Shown here: one piece after another, positions 58,501 through 64,000 of the stretch
Numbering within the stretch: the stretch's first letter is position 1
Layout of the letters: every line of letters starts with the position of its first letter
Source of the DNA: Haliclona indistincta
Taxonomy: Eukaryota > Porifera > Demospongiae > Haplosclerida > Chalinidae
DNA length: 64,000 nt
Assembly (NCBI GenBank): GCA_964017065.1
Contig: OZ024788.1
Coordinates: 8,659,761 to 8,723,760 of the forward strand
Direction: 5' to 3'
Notes under the pieces: generated by a model
Told to the model about the DNA's origin: nothing
Seen by the model: the letters and a program-made list of their open reading frames with translations, nothing else
Database searches by the model: none
Program-made: the position numbers and the translations under genes

Positions 58501-58700
58501 NNNNNNNNNNNNNNNNNNNNNNNNNNNNNNNNNNNNNNNNNNNNNNNNNNNNNNNNNNNNNNNNNNNNNNNNNNNNNNNNNNNNNNNNNNNNNNNNNNNN
58601 NNNNNNNNNNNNNNNNNNNNNNNNNNNNNNNNNNNNNNNNNNNNNNNNNNNNNNNNNNNNNNNNNNNNNNNNNNNNNNNNNNNNNNNNNNNNNNNNNNNN
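58501..58700. other. assembly gap (200 N)
   Basis: Run of undetermined bases; the round length suggests a placeholder. It lies inside or at the 3' edge of a family A copy. Confidence 1.
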
Positions 58701-59193
58701 ACAGCTTGGTCACGTGCGTATTGCGCAATCACTATAATTATTAATGGCGTCTAACACTTAGCTGACAATGGATCACGATCGAGAAATCGCGGAATTTATA
58801 TCGCCGTTTCGCTAAAAACTAAGTTCAAAAGGCACATGCCAGGAGAATTTCACGACTGTTCGTGGGTGTTTTGGTCTCGGCACTGCTCACGTAAAGGTGC
58901 TAGGCGAGTGGAAGAAAGAAAGAAAGAAAGAAGAAAGAAGAAAGAAAGAAGAAAACGAAGATGACGAAACTAGATTTTCACCGTTTCCAGGTTCGTCCCT
59001 TTAGTAACAATCTCGAGCAATCTCCTTGCTACTGTAAGATGGGGCAACGCCAGATAGCAGATTTAAATGTCTTTGGACGTATAAAATTCATCACCAGGCG
59101 AAATATCAGCGTTTGAACGCTAATACATTGTATGTAGCCGCCATCTTGTTTTCTCGTTCAACCCTACATAGGGAGACACTACCGTGTCTCCCT
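58701..59193 (-). mobile_element. family A element, 5' part (rest in the gap)
   Basis: Minus orientation: hairpin arms AGGGAGACAC / GTGTCTCCCT at 59170-59193, CAACCCTACAT, CGCCATCTTG, a GAAA microsatellite (58914-58950) and the CGAGCAATCTCC body. AATAA (TTATT in element orientation) abuts at 59194-59198. Confidence 0.85.
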
Positions 59194-59329
59194 AATAATA
59201 GGAGATTTGAAGAATTGAATCAAATTAATTTTGTGTTATATTAACTACAAACTTGAGACAATTATTATTGTAAAATTACCATGATTTGATTTCAATTTTA
59301 TTGCAACAAAACATAAACAATTACAGCAT

Positions 59330-60440
59330 TAGAAATTTCTCAACGAAAACGGAAGTGGACAGAAGTAAACAAATAATTGAAGAGACTGCACTGGCTTTCA
59401 TTGGTGTAATATTCATACTCGTTGGACTATATTGTTTGCTAAATCAAGCTCGATCGAAATCTAGATCTCTTACAGCATCTTCTGTTTTTCCATTCAATTT
59501 AGTAACATAATTATAGCTTTTTAACGTAGTGTTAAGTTATTCAAGAATAGGCTGAATACCATCCACACAAAGAGAGAGACCATTATTAGTAGTGTCAACT
59601 GTTTGAAGAAAATTTTTGGTTTTATGCACCTGAATGATTGAAGCTTCGTTCATTATCTGATATTCCTTAGTTGTGCATATTCAAGCGACGTAAAGTGTCA
59701 TTAGATATCTTCGAGACCTTGAAACAGGGATGAAATTAACTGATGTGGTAAAAATTTGAAAGATCAAGATGTGTAAGTGACGTGTTCATTTTTAACGCCA
59801 GTATCATTTTGGTGTAAGTATATTGAAAAACATGCCAGGTAAGGTGTACCTTAAAATAATGTTAACTGAGCAGTAGCAATTGTCCTTAACAAAGAGGAAC
59901 TTCCCTGGTAAAAGTTACAGACAATGTTTGAAGACAGAAAATCACTCAATACTACAGCACATCTTTCGTTATCATTAGAATTTTTTCAAGTAAGTACGAG
60001 GGTTAAAAATATTGTGTCCATCAAAAGAATAGACCAAATCTTCTTTGAAGATCAGCTTGACCAAAGCGTTCATATTATTTTTTTTTGCATTTTTGAATGA
60101 ATTTAAGAGATCTTGAATAAACCAGTATTATCTATGCTTCAGACTGTAAGCTACTGAATCAGAGAAATATTCTTTCTCCAAAAGATCTAGATAAGTTAGT
60201 GACTTGTTCATTTGAAGCATTTTAGTAAGAGCTAGTATACTATTTTGTTCTTTAGCAGCAAATCTACAAAATCTACAAAGGAAAGATGTACTTGTATTTT
60301 TGTAAGTGATAGGTTAACCTGCAGTGATTCTGCAATGTTCATCTATGCCTGACATCATGTCACAATCATAAAGTGTTAATCTAGTGATGGTCGTCTGAGC
60401 TCCTTGTCTAGTAGTGGATGATGTATAAAAGTCGAGCACT
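59330..60440 (-). pseudogene. leucine-rich-repeat relic 4
   Basis: Minus strand: the SGIDEHCRITAG-like degenerate start near 60340-60400, an LTHLDLSNFYHIS segment near 59755, and the ISDNE region near 59650. About 300 bases of unrelated sequence interrupt it (59820-60150). Heavily decayed. Confidence 0.5.
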
Positions 60441-62081
60441 AATCTCCCAGACAAAGAATCGGCACAAAGTTCGAATTTTAGCAGATACACCTTTGTTTTT
60501 GTACATCATAATAATTATCAATGAATTGATCATTCCAAGAATTAAACAGTCACTTTATTCAGTTTAAAACGACACATGTGTGGAGGTCTCAATATTATGG
60601 AGCCAAATCAATATCACAAGAACAACGGAATAACAAAACAACAACAGATCTCAGTGCACAGCTATTTATAGACATACAAACACGATGGTAAAATGTTGCA
60701 GCACAATACATGCATATACTTAGGTCATGATAAAAAACGGTGTAATTCAAATTGTTCAGACAAGGTGTCTTCCACATCTCCCCTTCCTTTTGCTCGAGTA
60801 CGAGACCTTGTCATAATGGGGCTTGTTCGACACATGTACATACATACAACAAAACAAAAGCTTAATCATACAAACTGTAATCATAGATGTAGTCAACTGA
60901 TGCCAACATAATATGTTGCGGAGTTTGTGGCGTCTGTAAATCGTTTGGTATATAGCCCGTATCACTTTGATTCATATTGGATGCGACATCAGCAGTAGCC
61001 TGGCTTGAATCTGATTCTACATTTTTGTCTTGAGATTGCGGACTCATAATATGTGCTAATGAAGAGTCTGAACTGTCACTGGAAGTACTGCATTCTGATA
61101 CTGATGGGGACTTTGGGCCCAAAGGTTGTGTGAATGTCATTGTTGATCCAGAGCAAGACAAGCTAGCAATCATTTTTTCCTGCATGTAATTATGACAATC
61201 ATTATGACAATGAGCAAATAATTTTAATATTTTTTCTTACCTCTTGCTTAAAATCAAATTCATAATCAGCCAGTGCATGTCTACAAAGAAACAATACTAT
61301 CATGCAATTGTTATAATTACTTCACTTACTTTACTCCGTGCACTGTTCTTCTGATACATATGAACAATGCTAGTATGAGCACGAGTAGGATGACAACTAG
61401 CATTATAGCCATTGGAATAGTAGACGCTAGCAATATTGTCTCATTACCTGCAAAATTTCAAATTGAATAGCGTTTTGTATGTCTTTTTGCTTAAACCTAT
61501 AAAACTCATGTGATTAATTTTCAGTATAAAACATATTTCTCCAACTAAGAGAACAGCCAGTATAGGAGAACAGTAGGTATAAGAGAACAGTGGGTATGAG
61601 AGAAGAGTGGGTATAAGATAACCAATTTGGGAACATAAATCTAGTAGTAGCAAGGTTTATCCAGTAGCATAATTTATACTGATAAATCTGGACTGAACAA
61701 AACTCAACTCTTAAATTCTAAAAAGAACTGAATCCAATGAAGTCATGGGAAATCAGGAGAAGAAATTACTGATAGGCAGATAATTAACATGAAAGTTGGC
61801 TGGTGGCATATTAATAGACAATCGGTTGAAGATGGCTAAATTTGTCGATGCCTATTACACAGATATGTTATGCATGTGAAATATTTGCAAGAAATTCTTA
61901 TTGTCAAGCTCAAGCACATCATTATCATCCCCAGGCAAGTTCTCTAAACTACAGGGGTGGAGCTGGCCGGCCTGGGGTGAGGTTAACGTAACGTAACAAA
62001 CCAAATTTAATGTACCTGAACTTACTTATGCCAGCTGCAGGTGCAACAGAAGGTAGAATTTGTGAACTTGAAGACGTTATT

Positions 62082-62325
62082 AGGGAGGCACGGTAGTGAC
62101 TCCCTATGTAGGGATGAACGAGAAAACAAGATGGCGGCTACATACACTGTATTAGCGTTCAAACGCTGATATTTCGCCTGGTGTTGAATTTTATACGTCT
62201 TTAGACACTTAGATCTGCTCTCTGGCGTTGCTCCATCTTACAGTAGCAAGGAGATTGCTCGAAATTGTTACTAAAGTGACGAACCTGGAAACGGTGAAAA
62301 TCGAGTTTCGTCATCTTCGTTTTCT

Positions 62326-62391
<66 letters not shown>

Positions 62392-63551
62392 TTCCTTCCT
62401 TCCTTCCTTCCTTCCTTCCTTCCTTCCTTCCTTCCTTCCTTCCTTCCTTCCTTCCTTCCTTCCTCCCTTCCTCCCTCCCTCCCTCCCTCCCTCCCTCCCT
62501 CCCTCCCTCCCTCCCTCCCTCCCTCCCTCCCTCCCTCCCTCCCTCCTTCCTTCCTTCCTTCCTTCCTTCCTTCCTTCCTTCCTTCCTTTCTTTCTTTCTT
62601 TCTTCCACTCGCCTAGCGCCTTTACGCGAGCAGTGCCGAGTCCAAAACATCCACGAACAGTCGTGAAATTCTCCTGGCATGTGCCTTTTGAGCTTTGTTT
62701 TTAGCGTAACGGCGATCGAAGTTTCGCGGTTTCTCGATCGTGATCCATTGTGTTAGACGCCATTATTGTGATTGCGCAATACGCACGTGACCAAGCAATG
62801 GGTAGCGCACGTGACCAAACAGCTAAAGTATCGCTGCGCCGTGTGGATCACTATCACGGAGAACACACACCCGGCATTTGTCTGGAGTCTTCGAAGAACG
62901 GTAAGCTCGTGTAGGATCGTCATTCTGCACTTGCCAAATAATTATAACCGTCTACAAACAAGTGTGGGCGGGGCTCGTATGTACTGCATGCATGCGTAGG
63001 CGACAAGGCAGACCTGATACGTGCAGCTTAACAATTTTAGCTACAAGTTTAAGAAAAGCCATCAACAACAGCAATACTAAACTAATGGTGGAAACAAAGA
63101 CTTCTCCGTACATGCATGATTATTGAAATGCACTTCACTAAAAAGAAAAGGGACACAAACAAGAAATTAAAAAGATTTCTATCGAAATCAAAAGGATGTA
63201 GTGATGAAGAAATCTACCACTGGTTCACATTGTAAACCAACAAGAAACGGGCATAGAATGGTAACACGATTGACTTGCTAACAGACCATAGATCCCTACA
63301 TCAGTGGCTGTACATAAGATCAATATTTTGTCACAAGCTGAATTCTATTCAAAGTGTCAGTCAACAGTAAATAGCTTAACTAGCTATAGTCTGGCCACAG
63401 CAGCCACTGATGTAGGGATCTATGGTCTGTTAGCAAGTCAATCGTGTTACCATTCTATGCCTGTTCCTTGTTGGTTTACATTGTGAACCAGTGGTAGATT
63501 TCTTCATCACTACATCCTTTTGATTTCGATAGAAATCTTTTTAATTTCTTG
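62082..63551 (+). mobile_element. family A element, full-length copy (1.47 kb) in receptor gene 5
   Basis: Hairpin arms AGGGAGGCAC / GTGACTCCCT, then ATGTAGGG, AAGATGGCGGCTAC, a very long CTTT/CTTC/CTCC microsatellite, and the 3' foldback ending TTTCTTG. TTATT duplicated on both sides (62077-62081, 63552-63556). Length difference from the 1.2 kb copy is mainly the microsatellite. Confidence 0.9.
62313..62604. repeat. 290-base compound tetranucleotide microsatellite
   Basis: Blocks of CTTT, then CTTC, then CTCC, then CTTC, then CTTT, roughly symmetrical, within the family A element at the position where other copies have a short CTTT tract. Long low-complexity reading frames result on both strands; they are not genes. 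Confidence 0.97.
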
Positions 63552-64000
63552 TTATTGTTGAAACAGTTGTAAAAAATTCTTCTGGTATCAATTGTGATGC
63601 AGACGTTATTAATTGAATTGTGCTTGATAAAGATGGTGGTAGTATTGTTGTAAAAATTTCCTCTGATATCAAATGTGATGCAGACATTGTTGATTGAATT
63701 GTGCTTGATAACATTGATTGTAGTGAACTTGAAGTATACATGGTTGATTGAGTTGGAGAGTCGAGACCTAGGTTTAATAAAATCAAGTCGTGATTATTAT
63801 AAATAACTGACCAAGTGTGCATCTTGGTTTATGTTCGGCTGAATACAAGTTAAGTTCAGGCCTCCTTGTATCACGGTCGTCCACATAGTAACATGCTGTT
63901 AGCACACACTCTCCTGTCTCGGTCAGTGCAGGGAGGTCATCTACACTGAATATTCTATTAGACCATACCACGTGACTTTTAAATGCACACTTACAGAGGT

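Larger units (their letters stand above)
60862..64000 (-). pseudogene. receptor gene 5: long type-2 tail, stalk exon disrupted by a transposon
   Basis: Continues beyond the window. Minus exons: 3 (63812 to at least 63960, with DDLPALTETGECVLTACYYV), 4 (63767-63552 and 62076-62026, split by a family A element), TM 61447-61330 (IPMAIMLVVILLVLILALFI), 61280-61241 (ending DYEFDFKQE) and 61179-60862. The last exon adds a 105-residue tail with FTQPLGPKSPSVSECSTSSD, SDTGYIPNDLQTPQTPQHIM and a final DYIYDYSLYD. Removing the insert and one TSD copy leaves exon 4 at 267 bases with frame intact, so the gene was open before insertion. Its donor after FKQE and its last exon are missing from genes 1, 3 and 4; gene 5 therefore shows the probable ancestral tail. 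Confidence 0.75.

Noticed and set aside
62201..62704. Lys/Glu/Arg/Gly-rich and Phe/Leu/Pro-rich long reading frames on opposite strands
   Set aside because: Translation of a tetranucleotide microsatellite within a family A transposon.

Overview
This is an animal nuclear-genome window, most likely from a demosponge. Genes are split by short introns (about 34 to 200 bases, GT..AG). The extracellular proteins are built from nidogen-like (NIDO), PSI and IPT/TIG modules. The non-genic DNA is packed with foldback elements, minisatellites and nested DNA transposons. The organism is inferred from style, not from a marker gene. There is one assembly gap (58501-58700).

Layout. 30-3348 (+) is the 3' part of a NIDO-PSI-IPT single-pass receptor with a tyrosine-rich cytoplasmic tail. 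3888-6306 holds foldback elements. 6447-23926 is one nested insertion: a 1.2-1.5 kb element ('family A', terminal hairpins, TTATT target) was entered by a 16.2 kb Mutator-like unit with about 120-base inverted termini and a 9-base target duplication. That unit contains a Helentron with an intact 2255-codon ORF (2A peptide, zinc fingers, OTU protease, HUH Rep, PIF1 helicase, APE endonuclease), a hAT remnant, a second 9-base-TSD element and an array of 'GCCTCGGTGG' repeats.

23932-64000 is a cluster of an unrecognised family of small type I membrane proteins: signal peptide, Cys-containing ectodomain, Ser/Thr-rich stalk, TM helix, variable cytoplasmic tail. Gene 1 (25926-28126, +) and gene 2 (33330-35136, +) have near-identical ectodomain exons on different TM/tail exons. 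Gene 3 (37984-39911, -) looks intact. Gene 4 (52241-54506, -) is frameshifted. Gene 5 (60862 to beyond the window, -) carries the only long version of its tail, but a family A element sits in its stalk exon. Leucine-rich-repeat relics lie 3' of genes 1, 3, 4 and 5. A large inverted duplication (about 26.9-31.25 kb against 34.25-39 kb) shaped the cluster.

The strongest candidates for something undescribed are (1) this receptor cluster with shared ectodomains and alternative long, short and unrelated tails, resembling paired-receptor loci; (2) a 2A 'stop-carry-on' motif behind a signal-like leader at the N-terminus of a Helentron Rep-helicase; and (3) the family A/C elements, whose 5' terminal hairpin shows compensatory changes between copies.
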